Shown here in pieces: positions 1 through 7,775 of a stretch of DNA of 19,549 nt. The stretch covers positions 1,369 through 20,917 of the forward strand of contig QIAS01000296.1 of NCBI GenBank assembly GCA_003225615.1, written 5' to 3'. Position numbers and translations under genes: made by a program. The notes beneath the pieces were generated by a model that saw only the letters and a program-made list of their open reading frames with translations, searched no databases and had not been told where the DNA came from. Source of the stretch: Acidobacteriota bacterium. Lineage in GTDB: Bacteria > Acidobacteriota > Terriglobia > Terriglobales > Acidobacteriaceae. How positions within the stretch are numbered: the first letter of the stretch is position 1; every line of letters begins with the position of its first letter.

Positions 1-1610
1 CCAGGGACTTGCTCGATCAAAGAGAGTTCATATACTGACTGGGCGTTATCGGTTACTGGACCGTAGGAATCCACCGCGATGGTTACTGGACCCATGCCGA
101 GGAAACCGAACGCGACCAGGCCAAAAGCGAAGACAGGGGCAGCTACCATTGTGGTGGCAACCGCCAGTCCCATGGTGCTCATGTAGTACCCGATGGCCAT
201 TAGCGAGACCATTGTTAATCCCAGGTAGTAGCCGGAAAAGTTTCCCGCCACGAATCCCGACAGGATGGCAAGCGAGGCGCCGCCCTCCTGGGCGGAGATA
301 ACAACTTCTTTCACGTGTCGTGATTCGGTAGAAGTAAACACCTTTACCAGTTCCGGGATCAGCGCGCCCGCCAGGGTGCCGCACGAAATGATCGTAGCCA
401 GCTTCCACCACTGGGTGGTGTCTCCACCTAGAGTGGGAATAATCAGAGACGAGACAATGTAGGTCAGCACAATGGAGACGACCGAGGTGATCCATACCAA
501 GGATGTGAGAGGCGCCTCGAAGTTCATCTTTTGCGCATTACCGTACTTCGCCTTCGCAATCGCCGCATTAATAAAGTAGGCAGCGGCGCTGGCGATGAGC
601 ATCACGACACGCATAATGAAGATCCACACCAGCAGTTGCACCTGCACCATCGGATCCTTAACGCCGAGCAGGATAAACGTGATGAGTGCCACGCCAGTGA
701 CGCCGTAGGTTTCAAATCCGTCGGCACTGGGGCCAACCGAATCTCCGGCGTTGTCGCCGGTGCAATCGGCAATTACGCCCGGGTTGCGGGCATCATCTTC
801 CTTAATCTTGAAGACGATCTTCATCAGATCGGAGCCGATGTCGGCGATCTTGGTGAAAATGCCGCCTGCGATACGCAGGGCAGCGGCGCCGAGCGATTCG
901 CCGATCGCAAAACCGATGAAGCAAGGGCCGGCATAATCGCCGGGAATAAAGAGCAGGATGACCAGCATCATGAGCAGTTCGACGCTGATCAGCATCATGC
1001 CAATGCTCATACCGGCTTCCAGAGGAATTTGATAGCAGGGAAATGGCTTGCCGGGAAGGGAAGCGAATGCGGTACGCGAGTTGGCAAAAGTATTTACTCG
1101 AATGCCGAACCAGGCCACACCGTAGCTGCCCCCGATTCCGATGAGGCTAAAAGCCAGAATGATGGGCAGCGTGACAGCGATAGGCTTTCCGGGAACAGGC
1201 GCCAGTACGCCAAAATAAAGAATAATTACGACCGCGATGAAAACCCACAGCAGCATCAGGAACTTGCCCTGAGTGATGAGGTAAGTCTTGCAGGTCTCGT
1301 AAATCAGTTCAGAAATTTCCCGCATCGCGCGATGCACAGGCAGATTTTTCAGCTTGGTGTAAATGACGAGGCCGAAAAGCAAACCGAAAACGCAAAAGAG
1401 AATTCCAAATAAGAGAAGCTTGTGCCCATCTACACCAAGAAACTGAACGGATGAAAGGTCAGGAACTTTGAGGGCCGCTTCGCCGCCGACTTCTTCACCA
1501 GGTTGGGCAAGCGCCGAGGCCGAGGCAAGGGTGAGCACGCCCAGAACGCCCGCCAAACACTTAGCAAAACGGCATCCTGAGGACGCAGCAGTTGCGATCC
1601 AGGTGCGCAT
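1..1610 (-). CDS. hppA: Membrane-bound ion-translocating pyrophosphatase (5' part; C-terminus outside window)
   Basis: Integral membrane enzyme that couples PPi hydrolysis to H+ and/or Na+ pumping. The frame is open from an ATG at 1610 to the window edge, about 536 codons of a usual 670-800, so roughly the last third is missing. GGAGG at 1622-1618, seven bases before the ATG, fixes the start. The N-terminus looks like a signal peptide (hydrophobic stretch ending ASALAQ), followed by many transmembrane segments. Family motifs are seen near residues 245-290: GGIFTKIADIGSDL, then EDDARNP, IADCTGDNAGDSVG and SADGFE, which are the pyrophosphate/Mg-binding loops. Near the window edge comes IAVDSYGPVTDNAQSVYEL, matching the conserved DxYGPxxDNA loop. 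The residue that separates K+-dependent from K+-independent enzymes lies about 20 codons beyond the edge, so the ion class cannot be read here. Confidence 0.95.
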   Translation of the reverse strand, partial: MRTWIATAASSGCRFAKCLAGVLGVLTLASASALAQPGEEVGGEAALKVPDLSSVQFLGVDGHKLLLFGILFCVFGLLFGLVIYTKLKNLPVHRAMREISELIYETCKTYLITQGKFLMLLWVFIAVVIILYFGVLAPVPGKPIAVTLPIILAFSLIGIGGSYGVAWFGIRVNTFANSRTAFASLPGKPFPCYQIPLEAGMSIGMMLISVELLMMLVILLFIPGDYAGPCFIGFAIGESLGAAALRIAGGIFTKIADIGSDLMKIVFKIKEDDARNPGVIADCTGDNAGDSVGPSADGFETYGVTGVALITFILLGVKDPMVQVQLLVWIFIMRVVMLIASAAAYFINAAIAKAKYGNAQKMNFEAPLTSLVWITSVVSIVLTYIVSSLIIPTLGGDTTQWWKLATIISCGTLAGALIPELVKVFTSTESRHVKEVVISAQEGGASLAILSGFVAGNFSGYYLGLTMVSLMAIGYYMSTMGLAVATTMVAAPVFAFGLVAFGFLGMGPVTIAVDSYGPVTDNAQSVYELSLIEQVP

Positions 1611-1950
1611 ATGAATTCCTCCAGAACGAAAGCTTTTTATCAGGGATGACAACGTGTTTTAAGGCACCACCTTCCGGCAGACGGGCGTCACCGGACGTTC
1701 TGGCTTCCGAGCGTCGGGAGAGCGCATTACCGGAGTTCCGAACACGCTTCCACTGCAAGACTTGAACAGGAGTGCTGAGTTTGGCCGCGTCGGAGTCAAT
1801 CGTGCCGGATTCGTTCAGGCAGGAGTTACACCAGTGCCCAAGCTGATCCGACACAACGTGGCAGTTTACAACATGTTAGGGGAGGGTGCCAATCCCGGGC
1901 TCGCGCCGCCCGGTAAAACCCGCGCGGGCAGGAGTGCCCGCGACAAGACG
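1611..1950. other. Intergenic region upstream of hppA
   Basis: This 340-bp stretch lies between two minus-strand genes. It holds the hairpins that follow the peptidase stop codon (1895-1942) and the hppA ribosome-binding site (GGAGG at 1622-1618). I saw no convincing -35/-10 pair, no known riboswitch and no credible ORF in the rest. Confidence 0.5.
1895..1942 (-). terminator. Hairpin pair after the prolyl oligopeptidase gene
   Basis: A perfect 8-bp stem, CGCGGGCA at 1923-1930 with TGCCCGCG at 1935-1942 and a four-base loop, begins eight bases past the stop codon. On the minus strand it is followed by CGGGTTTTACC, which is only a short T-run. A second 6-bp stem, CCGGGC 1895-1900 with GCCCGG 1908-1913, lies just beyond. 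Position and stem strength suggest termination of the peptidase transcript. The weak T-tract keeps this uncertain. Confidence 0.55.
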
Positions 1951-4062
1951 TTACGGTTTCACCCCCAGCTGCCAGAAGATATCGGTGTACTCTTCGATTT
2001 GCTTGGCTACCGGCTTGCCCGCGCCGTGGCCCGCCTTGGTCTCGATCCGCAGCAGAATTGGACGCTCCTTGCTGGCCCCATTCTTGGCTTCAGCCTGCAT
2101 CAATGCCGCCATTTTCTTGGCGTGCATGGGATCCACTCGCGTGTCAGTGTCCGCCGTCATGAACAGAATTGCAGGGTACTCCACGCCTTCTTTGACATGG
2201 TGGTAAGGGGAGTAAGCGTAGAGAAAAGCGAATTGTTTGGGGTCTTCGGCGCTGCCGTACTCGGGAATCCAGAGCTTGGCAATCTGGAAGTTCTGGTAAC
2301 GCAGCATGTCGAGCAGGGGCACGGCGCAGACTACCGCGCGGAACAGGTCAGGGCGCTGAGTGATCATAGCGCCCATCAGCAGGCCGCCGTTGGAGCCGCC
2401 CTGGATGGCAAGATGGTCCTTATCTGTGTATTTTGCCGAAATCAGGTATTCCGCAGCGGCGATGAAGTCGTCAAAAACATTCTGCTTTTTGTCCAACATT
2501 CCTGCACGATGCCAGTCCTCGCCAAATTCCGCTCCGCCGCGTAGATTCGCGAGCGCGTAAATTCCTCCGTGCTCCAGCCACAGATAGGCACTGCGATTGA
2601 AAGATGGCGTCATGCTGATGTTGAATCCGCCGTAGCCGGTCAGCATCGCCGGATTCCTGCCATTCCTTTCTATTCCTTTTTTGTAGACCACGAACATGGG
2701 CACGCGCGTGCTGTCTTTCGAGTTGTACCAGACCTGCTCGACCGCATAGACCGAGGGATCGATGGAAGGCGCGTCCACCTTGCCCCATTGTGAGGTCTTG
2801 TGGTCGGTCAGGTCATAGCGGTAGATGGAGGGAGGAACGGTGAACGACTGGAATCCGAAGAACGCTTCGTTCTTGTCCCACTTGGTCGGAAGGCTTATAT
2901 CGTCCAGCTTCTTGCCATCGAGGTCGAAGAGCCTGAGTTGCGAAGTGGCATTGTGCTCATATTGCGCGAACAGCTTGCCGCCAAAGATGCCCACGCCCTG
3001 GAGCACTGCTTCACTCTGCGGAATAATTTCCTTCCAATTTGCGCGCTTCGGACTGGCTGCGTCAGCCACAAACACGTGGTAGTGGGGAGCGTCTTCGTTG
3101 GTGGTGATATAGAGCTTTCCTTTCAGCACGTCGCCGCTATAGAGAAATTCTTTCCCAGTGGTCATTTCCACGGGCGGAGTGCCAGCCTTCAGATCCATTA
3201 AATACATCTCGCTCTTGCTCCAGCCTTCGAAGACTGTGATGACCAGCCAGCGATCATCTTCGGAGAGAGAGACGCCGGGAATATCCTGCGCGTTGCGGCC
3301 TTCGCCGAAGATGAGCGGGTCTTTGCCGGGATCGCCGCCCATGACGTGGTAAAAGACCTTGACGTGGTAGACCTCTTCGCCGGTTGGGACCTCTCCTTTC
3401 TTAGGATGGCGGGTGTAGTAGAAGCCGGAGTTGTCATGTTTCCACGCCACGCTGGCAAAACGGGTGCGCTCGATTGTGTCAGGCAAAGTTTTGCCGGATG
3501 CGGTTTCGATGATGTGGAGGGTACTTTCTTCCGAGCCGCTGGCCGAAATGCCGTACGCCACATATTTCCCATCTTCGGAGGGGAACCACCAGTCCAGCGC
3601 CATGGTTCCGTCCGCCGCCATCTGGTTTGCGTCCACCAGGGTTCGATCCGTTCCGCTCACCCCTTCGCGCACGTAAAGCACCGGCTGGTTCTGCGTGCCT
3701 TCACGGCGCGTATAGAAGTAATACTTTCCGGCTAGTTGGGGCGCGCCGATGGTGCCAATGGCAACCAATTGCGAGAGGCGGGTGTGAATCTGTTCGCGGC
3801 CGGGTAGCGGGTCGAGCATGCTGCGCGTGTAGGAGAGTTCGGCTTGCACGTAGGCCTGGGTATCCGGGTTGCTGGAATCTTCCATGTAGCGGTAAGGGTC
3901 CACAATCTTGTGCCCTTGGACCGTCTCCTCCACGGGCGCGACCTTGGCTTTCGGAGGCCCTACTGGGGTGGTGGTCGGACTGGCACTGTCGGCGGCAAAG
4001 ACGCCAATGACGAAGACGAACATGAAAGCGACGATGCAAAGCAAACGAAACCCTCCTGGCAT
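1951..4062 (-). CDS. Secreted prolyl oligopeptidase, family S9A
   Basis: Serine peptidase cleaving after proline in short peptides, likely exported to the periplasm. From the ATG at 4062 it has 703 residues, normal for S9A. The N-terminus is a signal peptide (hydrophobic residues about 7-22, then FAADSAS). A seven-bladed propeller domain (about 75-435) precedes the alpha/beta-hydrolase domain. The catalytic triad is complete: Ser557 in GGSNGG, Asp640 in TADTDTRVDP, and His679 in TKAGHGAGKP. The start is a choice. An in-frame GTG lies at 4068, but GAGG at 4072-4069 is six bases from the ATG and fits that codon better. The gene stands alone: hppA follows after 340 bp and a hairpin, and upstream is a divergent tRNA. 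The role is probably peptide scavenging. Confidence 0.96.
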   Translation of the reverse strand: MPGGFRLLCIVAFMFVFVIGVFAADSASPTTTPVGPPKAKVAPVEETVQGHKIVDPYRYMEDSSNPDTQAYVQAELSYTRSMLDPLPGREQIHTRLSQLVAIGTIGAPQLAGKYYFYTRREGTQNQPVLYVREGVSGTDRTLVDANQMAADGTMALDWWFPSEDGKYVAYGISASGSEESTLHIIETASGKTLPDTIERTRFASVAWKHDNSGFYYTRHPKKGEVPTGEEVYHVKVFYHVMGGDPGKDPLIFGEGRNAQDIPGVSLSEDDRWLVITVFEGWSKSEMYLMDLKAGTPPVEMTTGKEFLYSGDVLKGKLYITTNEDAPHYHVFVADAASPKRANWKEIIPQSEAVLQGVGIFGGKLFAQYEHNATSQLRLFDLDGKKLDDISLPTKWDKNEAFFGFQSFTVPPSIYRYDLTDHKTSQWGKVDAPSIDPSVYAVEQVWYNSKDSTRVPMFVVYKKGIERNGRNPAMLTGYGGFNISMTPSFNRSAYLWLEHGGIYALANLRGGAEFGEDWHRAGMLDKKQNVFDDFIAAAEYLISAKYTDKDHLAIQGGSNGGLLMGAMITQRPDLFRAVVCAVPLLDMLRYQNFQIAKLWIPEYGSAEDPKQFAFLYAYSPYHHVKEGVEYPAILFMTADTDTRVDPMHAKKMAALMQAEAKNGASKERPILLRIETKAGHGAGKPVAKQIEEYTDIFWQLGVKP

Positions 4063-4168
4063 ATGCACCTCGTAGAGATTGCTGGGACAATACTAAGTTA
4101 ACAAAAATCAAGGAACATGGGTCAATTCAGGTGTTTAGACTGCGCTCGGCGGCAAACGTGATCGTGGG

Positions 4169-4197
4169 TTTTCAGCGCAGGCGCGGGGTGCTATTAT
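4169..4197 (+). promoter_or_regulatory. Probable promoter of tRNA-Asn
   Basis: TTTTCA (4169-4174) and TATTAT (4192-4197) are separated by 17 bases. The -10 box is preceded by TGC, making it an extended -10. Transcription would start near 4204, leaving a leader of about 43 bases before the tRNA. This is inferred from motif match only. Confidence 0.55.
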
Positions 4198-4246
4198 GAA
4201 GACGGTAATTCAACTGACAAGCCTTTTCCGGATTGTCCCACGACAC

Positions 4247-4322
<76 letters not shown>

Positions 4323-4345
4323 TCTTACAAAGGCTTAGCCTCCTC

Positions 4346-4367
4346 TGCGCTCCGTTTGCGCTCCGTT
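4346..4367 (+). repeat. 11-bp perfect tandem duplication
   Basis: TGCGCTCCGTT occurs at 4346-4356 and again immediately at 4357-4367. The second copy is followed by TG, the same bases that begin each copy. It lies 25 bases past the tRNA and may mark replication slippage or a junction scar. Confidence 0.8.
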
Positions 4368-4641
4368 TGTCGGAAAAGCAAGCTGAGGCACTTTGCTGCT
4401 GGCGGAAGTCATCTCATCCGTTACAACGTCCCCGTAAATGTTGTTCGTAACAAGGGCATCTGTACCCAAGAACCAAAGAGTTTGGCACGCACCGGAAACG
4501 CTTTTCGGATCGCATTGATTGTTGCAGCTTCTACAGCGTTCGAAGTGCGCTAACTGCGGCCAACCTCCATGAACTGGCTCGGTTTGTGATCACAAGGGCA
4601 TGTGCCGCGCCGGGGACTCTGAAACCTGGCTTGCGCGCTCC

Positions 4642-4670
4642 TTGACACGAAATCTGCTTCGGCATAACCT
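4642..4670 (+). promoter_or_regulatory. Putative sigma70-type promoter for the 4725-6513 gene chain
   Basis: A perfect TTGACA (4642-4647) is followed after 17 bases by TAACCT (4665-4670), which matches the -10 consensus at only three positions. It is placed about 55 bases before the first ORF of a chain of overlapping genes on the same strand. No experimental support can be drawn from sequence alone. Confidence 0.45.
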
Positions 4671-4724
4671 TTTCTGACTTTCAAAGGAACCCATCAAAAT
4701 TAGATTGTTCCGAGGTGGCGGGGC

Positions 4725-4931
4725 ATGGCGCCCGGCGGAAATATCTGTGCGTTATTGGTGGGCCTGGCAGCTTTTGCTGGCTGGACGCTCTCCCGCTTCA
4801 CTGTGCCTCGGCGTGTGGGTTGGGTTAACTTGCTTGGCGGAGTGGGTATCCTCGCTCTCTTCTTTTCCATCGATCCATTCCCCACCAGTTGCTTCATGAT
4901 CTGCTCTCGACTTCGAGTCTTTATGGGGTGA
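4725..4931 (+). CDS. Small hypothetical membrane protein (68 aa)
   Basis: Unrecognised. The 68-residue product has two hydrophobic stretches: residues about 7-23 (CALLVGLAAFAGWTLS) and about 32-48 (GWVNLLGGVGILALFFSI). A basic turn, RFTVPRR, lies between them, so a two-pass inner-membrane hairpin is plausible. GAGG at 4712-4715, nine bases before the ATG, is a possible ribosome-binding site, and a TTGACA-type promoter lies upstream. Its TGA (4929-4931) overlaps a GTG start (4928-4930) of the next ORF. That ORF in turn overlaps the oxidoreductase start, giving a chain that hints at coupled translation. It could instead be chance coding in a region full of gene remnants. Confidence 0.4.
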   Translation: MAPGGNICALLVGLAAFAGWTLSRFTVPRRVGWVNLLGGVGILALFFSIDPFPTSCFMICSRLRVFMG

Positions 4932-5140
4932 GTGCAGTGTCCGTCCTCTGTTTGTCTGGGCGCATCGATTCCACATCGACGAACTTCGCGTCGGCGAGCG
5001 ACCTGGCAAGCGCACTGCGGCGAGCGGAGGCCGCCCACGGGCAGCACGAGAAGCGCACCGGGCAGCGCGACGCGAACTGGCCGGACTGGTACGCCGAGTA
5101 CATGGCGGCGGAGCAGTCGGGCAAAGAATTGCCGCAATGA
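4928..5140 (+). CDS. Detached C-terminal tail of a glyoxalase/VOC protein (70 aa ORF)
   Basis: Translated from GTG 4928. Residues from about SGRID to the end resemble the helical tail found after the VOC domain in some glyoxalase-like proteins: FASASDLASALRR, then HEKRTGQRDANWPDWYAEYM, ending GKELPQ. The preceding metal-binding VOC domain of about 110 residues is absent, and the first dozen residues do not match it. The ORF is open further upstream to a TTG at 4889, again without VOC sequence. Its TGA overlaps the ATG of the oxidoreductase (ATGA at 5137-5140) and its GTG overlaps the previous stop. So it may still be translated to couple the next gene. Family assignment is from remembered similarity, not a search. 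Confidence 0.55.
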   Translation: MSAVSVLCLSGRIDSTSTNFASASDLASALRRAEAAHGQHEKRTGQRDANWPDWYAEYMAAEQSGKELPQ

Positions 5141-6513
5141 AGCATTTCGACGCCATCATCATCGGGACGGGCCAGGCAGGCCCGTCCCTGGCGGCGCGGT
5201 TCGCCGGTGCGGGCAAGACAGTCGCCATCATCGAACGTCACAAGTTTGGCGGCACCTGTGTGAACACGGGCTGCATCCCGACAAAGACGATGGTTGCCAG
5301 CGCGTATGCAGCCCACGTTGCCCATCGAGGCGCCGAATATGGTTTTGCTGTCACCGGCGATGTGCGCGTCGATATGAAGCGTGTGAAAGCACGCAAGGAT
5401 GCGGTTTCCGGACGGTCGAACACAGGCGTAAAGGAATGGTTGCGAGGACTGAGAAACTGCACGGTCATCCAGGGCCATGCCCGCTTTCAGTCGTCCCGCA
5501 CTGTCGTGGTCAACGATGAAATTCTTGAAGCCGACAACATTTTCATCAACGTCGGCGGGCGTGCCTATGTTCCCGATATGCCAGGGATCCATGATGTCCC
5601 GTTTCTCACCAACTCCTCGATGATGGAGGTCGACTTCCTGCCGAAGCATCTAGTTGTGGTCGGCGGAAGTTATGTTGGATTGGAATTTGCTCAGATGTAT
5701 CGCCGCTTCGGCAGCGAAGTCACGATTGTGGAGATGGCACCGCGCCTGATTGGACGAGAAGACGAAGATGTTTCTGATGCTGTGCGAGAAATCATGGAGG
5801 CCGAGGAGATGCAGATTCGGCTGAATGCGAAATGTATATCACTGGCAAAGCGCGACGGCGGTGTGGCAGTTCATGTCACATGCGAAGATGGCCCGCCGGA
5901 CGTAGTAGGCACTCACGTTCTTGTCGCGGTGGGACGTATCCCCAACACGAGCGACTTGGGTCTTGACCGTGCTGGAATTGTGACTGACCGGCGCGGCTAC
6001 ATCGTCGTTGACGATGAGCTGCAAACCAACGTTCCCGGCATCTGGGCCTTGGGTGACTGCAACGGCCGCGGCGCTTTTACACATACTTCGTACAACGATT
6101 ATGAAATCGTCGCCGACAATCTGTTCAACGCAGACCATCGCCGCGTCTCAGACCGGATCCAGGCTTACGCCTTATACATAGATCCGCCGCTTGGCCGCTG
6201 CGGCATGACGGACGCCGAAATACGGAAGTCCGGACGCCGCGCACTCGCCACGAAATATGCCATGAGCCGAGTGAGTCGGGCCTATGAGAAGGGCGAGACA
6301 CGGGGGTTCATCAAAATCTCTGTGGACGCGGAGACAAAACAGATTCTGGGTGCTGCGATTCTGGGCACCGGAGGCGATGAAGTCATTCATGTTTTGCTGG
6401 ATGTCATGTACGCGAAGGCTCCATACACGGTCATCCAGCGGGCAATGCATATTCATCCGACGGTTGCGGAATATCTCCCCACCGTTTTGGGAAAACTGGA
6501 ACCTTTCGCGTAG
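5137..6513 (+). CDS. FAD-dependent pyridine nucleotide-disulfide oxidoreductase (MerA-like, not a true mercuric reductase)
   Basis: 458 residues, class I flavin disulfide reductase fold. The N-terminal FAD motif is GTGQAG (10-15). The redox-active disulfide is Cys41/Cys46 in GGTCVNTGCIPTK. The NAD(P) fold carries VVVGGSYVGLEFAQ, and the second FAD contact is GIWALGDCNG. The C-terminal dimerisation domain has HIHPTVAEYLP, with the His-Pro-Thr and Glu of the partner active site. It lacks the N-terminal heavy-metal domain and the C-terminal Cys pair that MerA uses to bind Hg(II). Annotation pipelines often call this group mercuric reductase, but the substrate is unknown and a soluble thiol or quinone substrate is equally possible. 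It starts inside the stop of the VOC-tail ORF (ATGA), with no strong Shine-Dalgarno, so translational coupling is likely. Family membership is certain; specificity is not. Confidence 0.93.
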   Translation: MKHFDAIIIGTGQAGPSLAARFAGAGKTVAIIERHKFGGTCVNTGCIPTKTMVASAYAAHVAHRGAEYGFAVTGDVRVDMKRVKARKDAVSGRSNTGVKEWLRGLRNCTVIQGHARFQSSRTVVVNDEILEADNIFINVGGRAYVPDMPGIHDVPFLTNSSMMEVDFLPKHLVVVGGSYVGLEFAQMYRRFGSEVTIVEMAPRLIGREDEDVSDAVREIMEAEEMQIRLNAKCISLAKRDGGVAVHVTCEDGPPDVVGTHVLVAVGRIPNTSDLGLDRAGIVTDRRGYIVVDDELQTNVPGIWALGDCNGRGAFTHTSYNDYEIVADNLFNADHRRVSDRIQAYALYIDPPLGRCGMTDAEIRKSGRRALATKYAMSRVSRAYEKGETRGFIKISVDAETKQILGAAILGTGGDEVIHVLLDVMYAKAPYTVIQRAMHIHPTVAEYLPTVLGKLEPFA

Positions 6514-6540
6514 GAGGCAGTAATCACCGTCCAACGCTAC

Positions 6541-6879
6541 ATGGGAGAAAAGAAGATAGCAAACCTAAACAAAGGGGCGTCTCTGCTATCGGTCGCTGCT
6601 GTCGTGTTGTACGCGATGACCGCAGTGGCACGAAGCACAAGCGACACTTGTAAACCCTCGCCAATTATCCCGCTCGCCACCCAGGAGTACTCGAAGGCGC
6701 TTGGCCGCACCATCAGCTTTCAGGACATTCCTCTCGGACCCTGGCGGGACGCGCTGCTCGCGCGCGGCTTGCCCGCTCACCTGGTTCACCACCTCGCGAC
6801 GATGGCTGATCTGCACCGCGCGGGACGCTATGACCGGATGTCGGACGACGTGCTCACGCTCACTGGGCAAGTCCAGTAA
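6541..6879 (+). pseudogene. C-terminal remnant of an NmrA-like/SDR NAD(P)-binding protein fused to an unrelated N-terminus
   Basis: The 112-residue ORF has two parts. From about residue 48 (QEYSKALGRTISFQDIPLG) to the end (ATMADLHRAGRYDRMSDDV) it matches the substrate-side C-terminus of NmrA-type SDR proteins. The Rossmann NAD(P)-binding half of about 200 residues is missing. Residues 1-45 are unrelated and contain a hydrophobic stretch (LLSVAAVVLYAMTAVA). A strong AGGAGG at 6512-6517, overlapping the oxidoreductase stop, has no start codon at a usable distance; the ATG lies 23 bases away. This looks like the scar of a gene whose front was deleted. The ORF could be translated but should not be an enzyme. 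Confidence 0.6.
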
Positions 6880-7037
6880 GGTAAGAGTTGCCGACAATCC
6901 AGGAATCGCTCACGAGAAGCGCGTTTTGTCGGTACCAATCCGCAACTGACCTTCACTTTCGAATGTCCGTCATCCTCCCGCAAGCGCGCGCTGGCTAACT
7001 TCGCGGGCGTGTCGCGTCCATGGTTCGGGTTCTTCGA

Positions 7038-7439
7038 CTACCGGGGCTGGCCCCGTTGCAGGCTCCACAGCCCGCGCGCCGAGAGGATGAGGGAGAACAT
7101 CCCAGTCACGCCGAGCACGTGAAACGTCCAGACGAACAAGAAGGCTGGGCTGGACTTGGCTATCGCGCCGCGAAAAACGCCTCCCGCTCCCATCACGTGG
7201 ATGACAGGTATGCCCAGCGCAAGGAGCGACCCGACGAGCATGATGATGTGCCCCGATCGCCGTTCCGCGAGCACCAACGTTCCGTACAGCCAGACAACCA
7301 GGATGGGCACCGCAACGAGGGTTGAGCCCCCTGCCTCGGGCGTCCCAATCTTGGCGTGGATGGTATCGCTCGTCAGATGAAACGTCATAAACAGGATCGA
7401 GAGCAGAGACGTGATGGTTAACATGAGGTTGTGCTTCAC
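7038..7439 (-). CDS. Small four-helix membrane protein (133 aa), conserved hypothetical
   Basis: Function unknown. It starts at GTG 7439, with AAGGAG (7453-7448) eight bases before it, a good ribosome-binding site that fixes the start. There are four hydrophobic segments: about residues 4-22, 42-60, 66-84 and 102-122. The loop between the first two carries a His-rich stretch, FHLTSDTIHAK. The product has no soluble domain. It runs opposite to the oxidoreductase. The VOC-like fragment lies directly upstream on the same strand, its stop 15 bases before this start, so the two may share a transcript. The good ribosome-binding site and intact frame argue it is still functional, unlike its neighbours. 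Confidence 0.75.
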   Translation of the reverse strand: MKHNLMLTITSLLSILFMTFHLTSDTIHAKIGTPEAGGSTLVAVPILVVWLYGTLVLAERRSGHIIMLVGSLLALGIPVIHVMGAGGVFRGAIAKSSPAFLFVWTFHVLGVTGMFSLILSARGLWSLQRGQPR

Positions 7440-7454
7440 TTGATATTCTCCTTG

Positions 7455-7720
7455 TTAAGGGGCCTTCTCAAGATTAAGAATCGTCGAAGTCGCGGCGTCG
7501 ATTCCGCGGTAGCCAGAACTTTGTGAGCGGTCGAACAATGCGAGCACGTGGGTGTGGCCGCCATACCCATCCCCGATTTTGAAAAACGCCCAATGTGGAG
7601 TTCTGTTCATCAGCGGCAAACCGATGGGGCTGCTTCGGTTGCCCAGCATAGAGCTTGCCCCTGATTGCTGAGGGACCACGGGCAATCCCGGAAGTAATCC
7701 AAAACGCGCAGGAGAATCTC
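7455..7720 (-). pseudogene. Fragment of a glyoxalase/VOC-superfamily gene, frame-disrupted
   Basis: An open frame from about 7685 to the stop at 7455 gives residues typical of the centre of VOC proteins: LPVVPQQSG, then HWAFFKIGDGYGGHTHVLA, LFDRS and YRGIDAATSTI. Immediately upstream, in another frame, VLDYFRD fits the usual FYRDVLGLP beginning, so a frame break near 7688-7692 is likely. After AATSTI the expected second beta-alpha-beta half is missing and the frame ends nine codons later. What remains is about one VOC module without a complete metal site. It is probably a decayed gene. It is not the source of the VOC tail at 4928-5140, which belongs to a different subtype. Identification is from motif memory. 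Confidence 0.5.
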
Positions 7721-7775
7721 AAAAGTAGCCCTTGAGAGGGAACGAAACATCCCTTTAAGCAGGTACTGAAGTCAT

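Noticed and set aside
531..1412. Long plus-strand open frame of 293 codons
   Set aside because: It is antisense to the membrane pyrophosphatase, whose motifs are unmistakable. Its composition (His/Asp/Gln-rich) is typical of a shadow frame.
1611..1900. Riboswitch upstream of hppA
   Set aside because: No match to fluoride, c-di-GMP or other motifs I know, and no convincing nested stems.
1762..2544. Plus-strand open frame of 260 codons
   Set aside because: Antisense to the catalytic domain of the prolyl oligopeptidase; no recognisable motifs.
4921..5649. Minus-strand open frame of 242 codons
   Set aside because: It lies opposite the oxidoreductase FAD domain and the VOC tail, has no family motifs, and is explained by codon bias of the sense genes.
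5137..6513. Mercuric reductase (merA)
   Set aside because: It lacks the heavy-metal domain and the C-terminal Cys pair, and no merR/T/P genes are near.
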